Shown piece by piece: positions 1-7,534 of a DNA stretch of 64,000 nt (within the stretch, counting starts at the first letter, position 1; each line of letters opens with the position of its first letter). The DNA lies in NCBI RefSeq assembly GCF_002911665.1, contig NZ_MTBP01000001.1, positions 2,356,001 through 2,420,000 on the forward strand, read 5' to 3'. A program made the position numbers and the translations under genes. The DNA comes from Actinomadura rubteroloni (GTDB lineage Bacteria > Actinomycetota > Actinomycetes > Streptosporangiales > Streptosporangiaceae). The notes under the pieces are model-generated. The model made no database searches. It saw only the letters and a program-made list of their open reading frames with translations, and was not told where the DNA came from.

Positions 1-80
1 TTGCGCTCGCGCAGCCCGGCGGCGGGGACCGTGCCGGCGGCCTCGGGATCGGGCAGACCGGGACCGGGGGCGGCGGTCAT
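1..80 (-). CDS. N-terminal fragment of a possible regulator (runs off window)
   Basis: An ATG on the minus strand at 80 is preceded by AAGGAG at a good distance and opens a frame that runs off the window edge. Only about 26 codons are visible: a Pro/Gly/Ala-rich start followed by GLRERK. A run of this kind (LRERKK) often precedes the helix-turn-helix of TetR-family repressors, so a TetR regulator is a reasonable guess. No domain is actually visible, so identity is weak; the start is well supported. Confidence 0.4.
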   Translation of the reverse strand, partial: MTAAPGPGLPDPEAAGTVPAAGLRER

Positions 81-320
81 CGAGGGACTCCTTCGCGCGG
101 TGCTCGCTTTTTCTTAGTGGGTCTATCACGCCGGGCTCGGACCCGTCCCCGTCGGCCGCCCGCGTAAGCATCTCGTGACCCTCTGTTCCGTGACCGCCAC
201 GTTACGCGCGGGCAAGAATGAGCCGACTGAGCCCCGCGCGACCCGGGTCGCGCGGTGCGCGCCACCCCCTCGTCGCCGGGCGACCGGCGGCGAACCTTCA
301 CCCCGAGGCGGCTGATCACG

Positions 321-593
321 GTGTCCGTAGCCCGTGCCCAAGAACCGGCGCAGATGCGTCGGCGTCATCTCGCGCTGCTCGCCCGCGCGGTCGGTGCGCG
401 CGGGCTGCACTGGCGCCTGGCGGGGCCGGGGGAGTCGGTCCTCGCGGTCACCGGGCCGCGCTCCGGGCAGCAGGTGATGATCGTCGCGATGCCCACCGGG
501 GCGGGCTGGTCGTACCTGTGGACGGGCGGGGGCTACGCCGACGTGACCGCCGTCGACCATGCCGCGGAGGCCATCGCACACCTTCTGACCTGA
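321..593 (+). CDS. Small hypothetical protein (about 90 aa)
   Basis: A GTG at 321 (alternatively ATG at 354) starts a 90-residue protein of unknown function. The N-terminal half is basic (MRRRHLALLARAVGARGLHW). The C-terminal half reads like a small alpha/beta fold with GQQVMIVAMPTGAGWSYLW and an acidic end (VDHAAEAIAHLL). There is no signal peptide or membrane segment. Codon third positions are strongly G/C, as expected for a real gene here. No family recognised; neighbours give no functional hint. Confidence 0.5.
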   Translation: MSVARAQEPAQMRRRHLALLARAVGARGLHWRLAGPGESVLAVTGPRSGQQVMIVAMPTGAGWSYLWTGGGYADVTAVDHAAEAIAHLLT

Positions 594-721
594 TGTTTCG
601 TCCCACCCCGCCTTGCTCCCCGGCGGCGGCGTTCCCTAGACTCGGCCTGCCGAACACATGTTCGAGCGTTCCGCATGACTTCCCCCGTGCGGCGATGACA
701 CGACAGGGACGGGGGGAGTGG

Positions 722-988
722 ATGACGCGCGTGTTCGCCGATCCGGTGGCGGTCGCGACGAGCGGCGGGGAGCCGTCGGAGTTCGTCTGGCAGGGCCGCG
801 CCCACGCGGTGCGGCGGGTGCTGGAGCACTGGGTCCTCACGCCGGACTGGTGGCGGGACCCGCCCGCCGGCGAGGTCCGGCTGGACTACTGGCGGGTCGA
901 GGCGTCCGCCGGGGACGGGCTCGCGGTGTACGAGCTGCGGCACGAGCCGTCCGGCGGCGCGTGGACGCTCACGGCCGTCTGGGACTAG
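722..988 (+). CDS. DUF6504 family protein
   Basis: An 88-residue protein whose core (WQGRAHAVRRVLEHWVL, then WWRDPP, LDYWRVEA and a final YELR...TLTAVWD) matches what I recall of the actinobacterial DUF6504 family, often found near translesion-polymerase genes. Function is not established. The start is set by GGGGGAG just upstream of ATG 722. Its stop codon shares the four bases CTAG with the stop of the convergent gene, so the two ORFs overlap tail to tail by 4 bases (985-988). Confidence 0.7.
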   Translation: MTRVFADPVAVATSGGEPSEFVWQGRAHAVRRVLEHWVLTPDWWRDPPAGEVRLDYWRVEASAGDGLAVYELRHEPSGGAWTLTAVWD

Positions 989-1665
989 TCGCCGCGCAGC
1001 AGTTGCAGCCGGGTGATCTGGAAGACCGTGACCATGCAGAACGCGGCGGCGAGCGCCTGGCACGCCGCCGCCGCGACGCCGAGGTGGACGTCGAACCGGG
1101 CGTCGGCGAGCGTCTCGACGTCGGCCACCGCGAACAGCCGGGCCAGCAGCGCGCCGGACAGCAGGAACGTCCACCAGCCCGCCACGACCGCGCCCGCCAC
1201 CTGGCGTTCCGTCGTCCGGTACCGGCCGCTGTTGACCCACACGTCGTACACCACGCGCGGCGGCACCCACAGGTTCACGACCGGGCACACCCACCCGAAC
1301 ACCACCCAGACGCGGTGGTGGCGGTGCGGTCCGGGCGACTGCCGGTGCGCCCGCCACAGCCAGCCGAGGTACAGCAGCCCGGTCATGCCCGCGAGGACCG
1401 CACAGACGACGAACACGTCCGCGTACGGCGCGAGGACCCTCCCGGTGTTCACCGGGTCATAGGTGTCGTGGGTCTCGCCGCGCAGCGGGCCGCCCGCGCG
1501 CAGCAGGCTGATCCCCGACCCGAGCGCGATGAAGGCGTTGAAGCCGAGCAGGAGGAACACCGCCACGCCGACCGCGCGGAAGTCCCGGCGCCGGGCCCAG
1601 GCGCCGCAGTGCGGACAGCGCACCACTTCGCGGGGGATGATGTCGCCGCAGAGCGCACACGGCAT
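985..1665 (-). CDS. Zinc-ribbon plus DUF4328 membrane protein
   Basis: A 226-residue protein. Residues about 3-25 hold two CxxC pairs (CALCGD and CPHCGAW), an N-terminal zinc ribbon. After it come about five to six hydrophobic segments with the tract VWVVFGWVCPVVNLWVPP and a W-x-N-S motif typical of DUF4328 proteins. It is probably an integral membrane protein of unknown role. The start at 1665 is chosen because GGGAGGTGAG lies directly before it; a longer start at 1686 has no such site. The C-terminus overlaps the convergent DUF6504 gene through a shared CTAG. Confidence 0.75.
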   Translation of the reverse strand: MPCALCGDIIPREVVRCPHCGAWARRRDFRAVGVAVFLLLGFNAFIALGSGISLLRAGGPLRGETHDTYDPVNTGRVLAPYADVFVVCAVLAGMTGLLYLGWLWRAHRQSPGPHRHHRVWVVFGWVCPVVNLWVPPRVVYDVWVNSGRYRTTERQVAGAVVAGWWTFLLSGALLARLFAVADVETLADARFDVHLGVAAAACQALAAAFCMVTVFQITRLQLLRGD

Positions 1666-1746
1666 GACCTCACCTCCCTGGCGCATTTGCCCGCACGTAT
1701 CCCGATCCTACGTAACGCATGACCGGACATCGTCCGATTAAGCGGG

Positions 1747-2103
1747 TCAGAGGACGAGATGAGTCCCGGCCACGGCGCCCGGCACCGCCACGACCAGGAA
1801 CAACGCGAGCCGTCCCCACCCGCCCGCCGCCACCAGCCGCTGCGGCCGGAAGCCCGTCGTCAGCGCCAGCGCCCACCACGCCGCCGCGACCCCGACCGTC
1901 AGCGGCAGCGCGCCGAACCCGACCAGGGCCGGCGCCAGCAGCGCCGCCGGGGCCGTCAGGACGTGCGCGAACACCGCCGGACCGCGCGTCCGGCCGGGCA
2001 GGCCCGCGCGCAGCCCCGCGAGGACCGCGCCCCACCCCGTCGCCGCGACGATCCACAGTACGAGCACCGGCGTCGGGAAGCCCGCCAGCGACTCGGGCGC
2101 CAC
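1747..2103 (-). CDS. Small four-helix membrane protein coupled to a two-component system
   Basis: A 118-residue, almost wholly hydrophobic protein with about four predicted membrane helices (for example VLVLWIVAATGWGAVLAGL and LALFLVVAVPGAVAGTHLVL). Its GTG start at 2103 directly abuts the TAG stop of the response regulator with no spacer, so it is the third gene of the kinase-regulator operon and probably translated by coupling. It may be a target or sensor accessory of that system. No family recognised. Confidence 0.6.
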   Translation of the reverse strand: MAPESLAGFPTPVLVLWIVAATGWGAVLAGLRAGLPGRTRGPAVFAHVLTAPAALLAPALVGFGALPLTVGVAAAWWALALTTGFRPQRLVAAGGWGRLALFLVVAVPGAVAGTHLVL

Positions 2104-2754
2104 CTAACGACCCGCCAGCCCGGACTCCCACGCCCACGCCGCGACCTCGACGCGGTTGCGCGCCGCGAGCTTGCGCTGGACGCTCCCGAGGTGCGTCTTC
2201 ACCGTGGACGGCGACACGAACAGCTCGGCCGCGATCTCCTCGTTCGTCCGGCCGCGCGCGACGAGCCGCACCACGTCCAGCTCCCGGTCGGTCGGGCTCT
2301 CGCGCGGCGTCCGGGGCACGGCGGGCGGCGTCGCGAGCCGCTGCAGCAGCCGCACGGTGATCGAGGGGGAGATCAGCGCCGCGCCGTCGGCCGCCGCCCG
2401 CACCGCCTCCACCAGCAGCGCCGGGCCGCTGTCCTTCAGCAGGAAGCCGGCCGCGCCGCCGCGCAGCGCGCCGTAGACGTACTCGTCCATGTCGAAGGTC
2501 GTGACGATCACGATCCGCAGCGGGTCGGGGACGCCGGGCCCGGCGAGCAGGCGGGTGGCCTCCAGGCCGTCCATGCGCGGCATGCGGATGTCGAACAGGC
2601 ACACGTCGGGGCGCAGCTCGCGGGCCAGCTCGACCGCGCGGACGCCGTCGGCCGCGTCGCCGACCACGGTCATCTCCGGCTGCGAGTCGATGATCATGCG
2701 GAACCCGGCCCGCACCATCTCCTGGTCGTCGGCGATGAGCACCCGGATCGTCAC
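2104..2754 (-). CDS. NarL/FixJ-type response regulator
   Basis: A 216-residue DNA-binding response regulator. The receiver domain (about 1-120) has the acidic pair ADDQ at 9-10, the phosphoacceptor Asp55 in LFDIRMPRMDG and the conserved Lys in FLLKDSGP. A LuxR-type helix-turn-helix follows (about 148-210), with LTDRELDVVRLVARG-like spacing and SPSTVKTHLGSVQRKL. It would be phosphorylated by the overlapping histidine kinase and activate or repress unknown targets. The GTG start forms a GTGA overlap with the kinase stop. Confidence 0.95.
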   Translation of the reverse strand: MTIRVLIADDQEMVRAGFRMIIDSQPEMTVVGDAADGVRAVELARELRPDVCLFDIRMPRMDGLEATRLLAGPGVPDPLRIVIVTTFDMDEYVYGALRGGAAGFLLKDSGPALLVEAVRAAADGAALISPSITVRLLQRLATPPAVPRTPRESPTDRELDVVRLVARGRTNEEIAAELFVSPSTVKTHLGSVQRKLAARNRVEVAAWAWESGLAGR

Positions 2755-3929
2755 ACCGGCGATTCTCGCAGGACATCCCTAATGGGCAGAACGGCGACCA
2801 CCCGCCACCCGCCGTGCGGACCCGGCCCCGCCGACAGCCGCCCGCCGAGGGACGCGACCCGCTCGTCCAGCCCGGCCAGGCCGAACCCGCCGGACGGCAG
2901 CAGGCGCCCGCGGCCCTGACCGTCGTCGGTCACCTCGATCGTGACGGCGTCCGGGCCGCTCCTGGTGATCGCGACGCGGACGTGGGTCGCGTCGGCGGCG
3001 TGCTTGCGGACGTTCGTCAGAGCTTCCTGGACGATCCGGTGCAGCGTCGTCGCGACCTCCGGCGGCGGCGCGCCGACGTTCCGGTCGATGATGAGGGAGG
3101 CCGGCGGGTCCGTCCAGCGCTCGACCAGGTCGATGACCTGGTCCAGGCCGCCGACCGGCCGCAGGCCCGCCGGGTCGTCGGACGCGTCGCGCAGCAGCCC
3201 GACCATGCGCCGCATCGACGCCAGCGCCTCCCCGCCCGCCTTCTCGATCGAGGCGAGCATGCGGTCGAGCTGCTCGGGGCTCTGCGCGGCCGCGGACCCG
3301 GCCGCGAACCGGGCCGCCTGCGCCTGCACGACGATGCCCGTGACGTGGTGCGCGACGAAATCGTGCAGGTCGCGCGCCAGCTCCAGGCGCTCGTCCCGCC
3401 GGGCGCCGGCGAGCGCGCGGACCCGCCGGGCGTCCAGGGCTCGCAGGTAGAGCCCCGTGCCGATCGCCACCACGACCAGCCCGCCGAGCGGCGCGACGGC
3501 GACCAGCACGACCGCCGCGCCGGGGCTGCGGAAGGCGCAGAACGCCACCGCGCCGCCGGTCAGGGCCGTCAGCGCGGGCAGCCGGGGCTGCGGCGCCTTC
3601 CAGACGACCCGGACGACGAGCACGAGCAGCCAGGAGACCTCCAGGAACACCATCGCGCCGAACCCCGGGGAGTGCGTGGCGGCGGCCAGCAGCGTCACTG
3701 CGATCGACGCCGCCGCGGCCCCGGCGGCCCACCGCAGGACGTTCCGCGACGCGAGCGCGCCGATCGCCGCGGCCACCGTCACGGCGTCCACCGCGAGGTG
3801 GACGGGGGTGGTCTGGCGGAGGACCACCGAGGCGAGCAGGACGAGCGCCGTCGCGCCCCAGCCCGCGAGGCGCAGCAGGCAGCCGCCCGCCGAGTGGACG
3901 CGTTCGAGCGTCCCGCGCTGTTCCGTCAC
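2751..3929 (-). CDS. Membrane sensor histidine kinase (HisKA_3)
   Basis: A 392-residue kinase. Five or six N-terminal membrane helices (about 20-165) form the sensor region with no large extracytoplasmic domain. The dimerisation/phosphoacceptor box is ELARDLHDFVAHHVTGIVVQ (about 190-210) and the ATPase has an N-box (VQEALTNVRKHA) and G-boxes (DDGQGRG, GGFGLAGL). This is the NarX/DesK-like class that pairs with LuxR-type regulators, as it does here. It starts with GTG and heads the operon kinase - regulator - small membrane protein. The signal is unknown. Confidence 0.93.
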   Translation of the reverse strand: MTEQRGTLERVHSAGGCLLRLAGWGATALVLLASVVLRQTTPVHLAVDAVTVAAAIGALASRNVLRWAAGAAAASIAVTLLAAATHSPGFGAMVFLEVSWLLVLVVRVVWKAPQPRLPALTALTGGAVAFCAFRSPGAAVVLVAVAPLGGLVVVAIGTGLYLRALDARRVRALAGARRDERLELARDLHDFVAHHVTGIVVQAQAARFAAGSAAAQSPEQLDRMLASIEKAGGEALASMRRMVGLLRDASDDPAGLRPVGGLDQVIDLVERWTDPPASLIIDRNVGAPPPEVATTLHRIVQEALTNVRKHAADATHVRVAITRSGPDAVTIEVTDDGQGRGRLLPSGGFGLAGLDERVASLGGRLSAGPGPHGGWRVVAVLPIRDVLRESPV

Positions 3930-4049
3930 GAGTCCCGAGGCTACGACCTGGGGCGCACCCCCGGATCAGCCGTTCGTATGACGTGGCGGGGCCGAACGGT
4001 AGACGGCGGGTCGATGCGGCGGGGGCGGCCGTCGGCGCACCCTGGATTC

Positions 4050-4313
4050 ATGAACCTCGTCTTCGTGCCCGCCGCGCTGCTGTTCCTGGCCTTCGTCCTG
4101 TACGCGGGCCTGGCCGTGCCGCTGACGGACGTCCTCGAACCGCTGCTCGACCGGTGGCGCGCCCGAAAATCCGTTGAGCGGCGCGCGGCCGATCCGCCAT
4201 TCTCGGCGCGGGCGGCCGGTGACACTCCGAATCCGCTCACCGGCCCGGCCGTCCCCGGCCGCTCGGCCGCCGCCGCCCGCTCCAGTGGGCCGTCCGGCCA
4301 CGCCCCGCCATGA
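4050..4313 (+). CDS. Possible small single-pass membrane protein
   Basis: This lies in a 538-base stretch without a clear gene. An ATG at 4050 opens 87 codons beginning with one strong hydrophobic segment (FVPAALLFLAFVLYAGLAVPL), then a charged turn (DRWRARKSVERR) and a Pro/Ala/Ser-rich tail. No convincing ribosome binding site precedes it, and the tail looks like chance high-GC translation. It could be a short membrane peptide with a poorly defined end; I am not confident it is expressed. Nothing else coding is seen between 3930 and 4468. Confidence 0.3.
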   Translation: MNLVFVPAALLFLAFVLYAGLAVPLTDVLEPLLDRWRARKSVERRAADPPFSARAAGDTPNPLTGPAVPGRSAAAARSSGPSGHAPP

Positions 4314-4468
4314 TCCGCGCACCGTCCGTCTCCGGCGCGCGGAAATGTCAGTGGCAGGACATAACGTGAGTTGCAGGTGAGACGAAGGCCACGGAATAGG
4401 AACCGGCTCGGAGAGCTTTTTTCTGGCGTGGTACCGGGTACGACCCGTGTCGGAGGAAGGGGTAGCCA

Positions 4469-4699
4469 GTGAACGAGACGACGTTCCATCTGACCCACCC
4501 GCGATTTCACGGCCCCGCCGAACGCACGCTCGTCGAGCCGTGGCTCGGCGAACTGTCCGGCCTGGCGCTGAACGGCTACACCGAGACCGCCCCGTCCGCC
4601 CGCCCGGCCCTCGTGCCGAGCCCGCCGTCGGTGGTGGAAGCGCTGGTCACGCCGTCCGGCTACACCGACCACCGCCGCCGGGTGGCCCTGGCGGCCTGA
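4469..4699 (+). CDS. Orphan 76-aa protein of unknown function
   Basis: A GTG at 4469 with an excellent ribosome binding site (GGAGGAAGG, 8 bases upstream) begins a 76-residue soluble protein. The first part (NETTFHLTHPRFHG) is polar and histidine-containing; the rest carries WLGELSGLALNGYTE and a Pro/Ser-rich middle, ending RRRVALAA. Seven bases after the stop is a perfect 11-bp hairpin, so the gene forms a compact monocistronic unit. Short length, strong RBS and own terminator suit a small regulatory or precursor peptide, but no maturation enzyme lies nearby. Family unknown. Confidence 0.6.
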   Translation: MNETTFHLTHPRFHGPAERTLVEPWLGELSGLALNGYTETAPSARPALVPSPPSVVEALVTPSGYTDHRRRVALAA

Positions 4700-4705
4700 C
4701 GTCCC

Positions 4706-4734
4706 GGTGCCCGTGGCCCGACACCACGGGCACC
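4706..4734 (+). terminator. Perfect 11-bp hairpin after the 76-aa gene
   Basis: GGTGCCCGTGG (4706-4716), a 7-base loop and CCACGGGCACC (4724-4734) pair without mismatch, seven bases after the stop at 4699. No U-tract follows, which is common for actinomycete terminators. Confidence 0.8.
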
Positions 4735-4830
4735 CCCGAACCCTCCCCGCCCCGCCACAACCCCCGCCATTCCAGCAAGCCGGATATAACGCCCACCCAC
4801 CCCGAACTCTTTGCGCTATTCCAACATCGA

Positions 4831-4865
4831 CATGACAACTAGGTAACAATTACCTCACCGTCATG
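4831..4865. repeat. 35-base two-part palindrome, terminator or operator
   Basis: Two nested inverted repeats share one centre at 4848: CATGAC (4831-4836) with GTCATG (4860-4865), and AGGTAA (4841-4846) with TTACCT (4850-4855), separated by symmetric 4-base gaps and a 3-base centre. The stretch is much richer in A/T than its surroundings. It lies 57 bases beyond the stop of the sigma factor gene, so it could be that gene's terminator, although A/T arms make a weak hairpin; a protein-binding site is the alternative. Confidence 0.6.
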
Positions 4866-4922
4866 TCACTGCCCTCCCGCCGCGAAACCGGTTACCCGAA
4901 CAGGCCCGTACTTGTCCGTGGT

Positions 4923-5903
4923 TCAGGAGTGGACGCGCGGCAGGGCGAAGTCGTCGAACAGCGCCTCTTCGATGAAGCTGAAGACGTGCGTGATGCCGTC
5001 CGGTCCGAGCGTCAGCACCTGGATGGAATGGGCGTGGAGCAGGCCGTCCTCGTCGCGCAGGTACATCGCGAACGACGGCTGGCCGTTCGCGTCGACGGGC
5101 ACGAGCCGGTTCCCGCCCGGCCCGGACGCCGACAGGCGGGAATGGAGCAGCCGTCCGATCGACGTGCGGCCGTGGAACCACGAAATGACAGGCGGCATCT
5201 CCCACGACGCGTCCTCGGTGAGCAGCCGGGTGAGCGTCGGAACGTCCACCGCCTCGAACGCCCGCACATAGCGGTCGAGGAGCGCGCGGCGCGCGGGTTC
5301 GGCCGGTTCGGCGATCTCGTCGTCGGCCGGGACGAGCCGCGACAGCCGGGCGCGGGCGCGCAGCAGCGTGCTGTTCACGCCGGTCGCGGTCATGCCGAGC
5401 ATCGCGGCGACGTCGGCGGCGGGCCAGGCCAGGACGTCGCGCAGGATGACCACGGCGCGCTGCCGTCCGGGCAGGTACTGCAGCGCGGCGATCAGCGCGA
5501 GCCGCAGCCCGGCGCGCGTGGCCACGACGGACGCCGGGTCGTCGGGCGCGGCGCCGAGCAGCCGGTCGGCGAGCGGCCGGAGCCAGGCGACCTCGGGTGC
5601 GCGCACGCCGCTGCGTCCCGGGTCCTCCGACGGCGGCGCGAGGCCGGACGGCATGACCCGCCGGCTGCTGTGCTCCAGGGCGTTCAGGCAGGCGTTCGTG
5701 GCGATGCGGTACAACCACGTCCGTATCGACGCCCGGCCCTCGAACCGGTCGTACGACCGCCACGCGCGCAGGTAGACCTCCTGGACGACGTCCTCCGCGT
5801 CGTGGACCGAGCCCAGCATCCGGTAGCCGTAGGCCAGCAGCTCACGCCGGAAGGGGTCGGTCAGCCGGGCGAACTCCGCCGCCTGGTCCTCATCGGTTCT
5901 CAT
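4923..5903 (-). CDS. ECF RNA polymerase sigma factor with SnoaL-like C-terminus (SigG/SigJ type)
   Basis: A 326-residue sigma factor. Region 2 spans about 15-75 (LAYGYRMLGSVHDAEDVVQE, then RTWLYRIATNACLNALE). Region 4 is about 135-190 (LQYLPGRQRAVVILRDVL and AAMLGMTATGVNSTLLRARA). The last 120 residues form a SnoaL/NTF2-like domain with WEMPPVISWFHGR, known in this class to modulate activity in place of a classical anti-sigma factor; none is encoded nearby. The start at 5903 follows GGGGAGGTGCG. It is divergent from a drug-type exporter that may be its target. Confidence 0.92.
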   Translation of the reverse strand: MRTDEDQAAEFARLTDPFRRELLAYGYRMLGSVHDAEDVVQEVYLRAWRSYDRFEGRASIRTWLYRIATNACLNALEHSSRRVMPSGLAPPSEDPGRSGVRAPEVAWLRPLADRLLGAAPDDPASVVATRAGLRLALIAALQYLPGRQRAVVILRDVLAWPAADVAAMLGMTATGVNSTLLRARARLSRLVPADDEIAEPAEPARRALLDRYVRAFEAVDVPTLTRLLTEDASWEMPPVISWFHGRTSIGRLLHSRLSASGPGGNRLVPVDANGQPSFAMYLRDEDGLLHAHSIQVLTLGPDGITHVFSFIEEALFDDFALPRVHS

Positions 5904-6018
5904 CAGTCGCACCTCCCCTTCTACCGACCGGCGACGGCGGGAGAAGTCGTCGGCCGCCGCCCGCCGAATTTCCGCATCGGCCCGGTCTGTACCGGCAACC
6001 GATGAAGGGAAGCCAACT

Positions 6019-7419
6019 ATGGCCCGGAGGACCAGCGGCAGGCTGCTCGGCCTGACCGCGACGGCGTCGCTCATGGTGGCGCTGGACGCGACGGCGGTGT
6101 CGACCGCGCTGGCCAGGATCCGCCTGGACCTGGCCGCGACCGTCGAACAGCTCGAATGGACGGTCAACGCCTACAGCCTCAGCTTCGCCGTCCTGCTGAT
6201 GACGGGCGCCGCGCTCGGCGACCGGTTCGGCCGGCGGCGGATGTTCGCGGCGGGGCTCGGCCTGTTCACGGCGGCGTCGGCGGCGTGCGCGGCGGCGCCG
6301 GACGTGGGGTGGCTGATCGCCGCCCGCGCGGTGCAGGGGAGCGGCGCCGCGCTCGTGATGCCGCTCGCGATGGCGCTGCTCGGCACCGGGTTTCCGCCGG
6401 AACGGCGGGCCAGGGCGCTCGGCGTGTTCGCGGGCGTGACGGGCCTGGCGGTGGTCGCGGGCCCGGTGGTCGGCGGGATCGTCACCGAGGGGCTCGCCTG
6501 GCAGTGGATCTTCTGGCTCAACGTGCCGATCGGCCTGGTGGTGATCCCGCTGGTGCTGCGGGACGTCCCCGAGAGCCGGGGCGCCGGGGCGTCCTTCGAC
6601 GTCGGCGGCGTCGTGCTGGTGACCGGCGGCGCGCTCGGGCTGGCGTGGGGACTGATCCGTTCCGGCACGGTCGGCTGGGACGCGGCCGAGGTGGACGGCG
6701 CGCTGGCGGTCGGCGTGCTGCTGACGGCCGCGTTCGCCGTGTGGGAACTGCGCGTCGACAAGCCGATGGTCCCGTTGCGGCTGCTGCGCGAGCGCGGCTT
6801 CTCCGCCGGGAACGCCGCCGGGTTCCTCATGTACGCGGCGCTGTACGGCTCGCTGTTCTTCGTCGCGCAGTTCTTCCAGACGAGCCTGGGCGACGGCCCG
6901 ATGGAGACGGGGCTGAAGCTCATGCCCTGGACGGGCACGGTGACCGTCGTCGCGCCCGTCGCCGGAGCGCTGGTGAACCGGATCGGCGCGCGGACGCTCA
7001 CCGTCACCGGCCTGACGCTCCAGGCCGTCGGCATGGCCTGGCTGAGCCTGCTCGCGGACCCGGACGCGGCCTATCCCGCGCTGGTCGCGCCCATGGTCAT
7101 CGCGGGTGCGGGGATCAGCATGGCGATGCCCGCCGTCCAGACCGCGGTGATCAACTCGGTCGGGCCGCAGCGGATCGGGACGGCGTCCGGCGTCTTCAAC
7201 ACGCTGCGCCAGCTCGCGGCCGTCTTCGGCGTCGCGGTGCTCGCGGCGGTCTTCACCGCGCACGGCGGGTACGGCGGCGCGCGGGCCTTCGCCGACGGCT
7301 GCGCGCCCGCGCTGGCCGTCAGCGGCGTGTTCTCGCTGGCCGGGGCGGTCGCCGCCCTGCTCATCCCGCGCGCGGCCAAGGCGGCGCCGGTTCCGCCCGT
7401 CCCGGCGCTCGCCCGCTGA
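6019..7419 (+). CDS. MFS exporter, DHA2 family (14 helices)
   Basis: A 466-residue drug:proton antiporter-type protein of the EmrB/QacA group. Motif A is GDRFGRRRM after helix 2, the antiporter motif C is GLAVVAGPVVGGIV in helix 5, and the helix-1 signature LDATAVSTALARIRLDL is the usual DHA2 D1 motif. About 14 membrane helices are visible. GAAGGGA precedes the ATG. The gene diverges from the ECF sigma gene across 115 bases and is followed by tandem hairpins and a second DHA2 exporter. Substrate unknown. Confidence 0.92.
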   Translation: MARRTSGRLLGLTATASLMVALDATAVSTALARIRLDLAATVEQLEWTVNAYSLSFAVLLMTGAALGDRFGRRRMFAAGLGLFTAASAACAAAPDVGWLIAARAVQGSGAALVMPLAMALLGTGFPPERRARALGVFAGVTGLAVVAGPVVGGIVTEGLAWQWIFWLNVPIGLVVIPLVLRDVPESRGAGASFDVGGVVLVTGGALGLAWGLIRSGTVGWDAAEVDGALAVGVLLTAAFAVWELRVDKPMVPLRLLRERGFSAGNAAGFLMYAALYGSLFFVAQFFQTSLGDGPMETGLKLMPWTGTVTVVAPVAGALVNRIGARTLTVTGLTLQAVGMAWLSLLADPDAAYPALVAPMVIAGAGISMAMPAVQTAVINSVGPQRIGTASGVFNTLRQLAAVFGVAVLAAVFTAHGGYGGARAFADGCAPALAVSGVFSLAGAVAALLIPRAAKAAPVPPVPALAR

Positions 7420-7435
7420 CGCCGTTATTCCCGAG

Positions 7436-7463
7436 CGGGCGGGTGGGAAGTCTCACCCGCCCG
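7436..7463 (+). terminator. 10-bp hairpin after the first exporter
   Basis: CGGGCGGGTG (7436-7445) pairs perfectly with CACCCGCCCG (7454-7463) over an 8-base loop, 17 bases after the exporter's stop. Its last three bases are also the first three of the next palindrome, so both hairpins cannot be fully formed at once. Confidence 0.7.
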
Positions 7464-7488
7464 AAGCGGAGTTGATCTTCCGCTTCGG
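7461..7488. promoter_or_regulatory. Palindrome upstream of second exporter, candidate TetR operator
   Basis: CCGAAGCGGA (7461-7470) and TCCGCTTCGG (7479-7488) are perfect inverted repeats around GTTGATCT. The site is 47 bases before the exporter start at 7535, and a TetR gene follows that exporter. Size and symmetry suit a TetR dimer site, but it could equally be a second terminator hairpin. Confidence 0.5.
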
Positions 7489-7534
7489 TCGTAGCCTGAC
7501 CGGGTCACCCCATCCGCCCAGCCCGGGATCCCCC

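Noticed and set aside
4469..4699. Calling the 76-aa gene a RiPP precursor
   Set aside because: No cyclase, dehydratase, radical-SAM or protease gene lies near; sequence alone does not support more than a hypothetical peptide.
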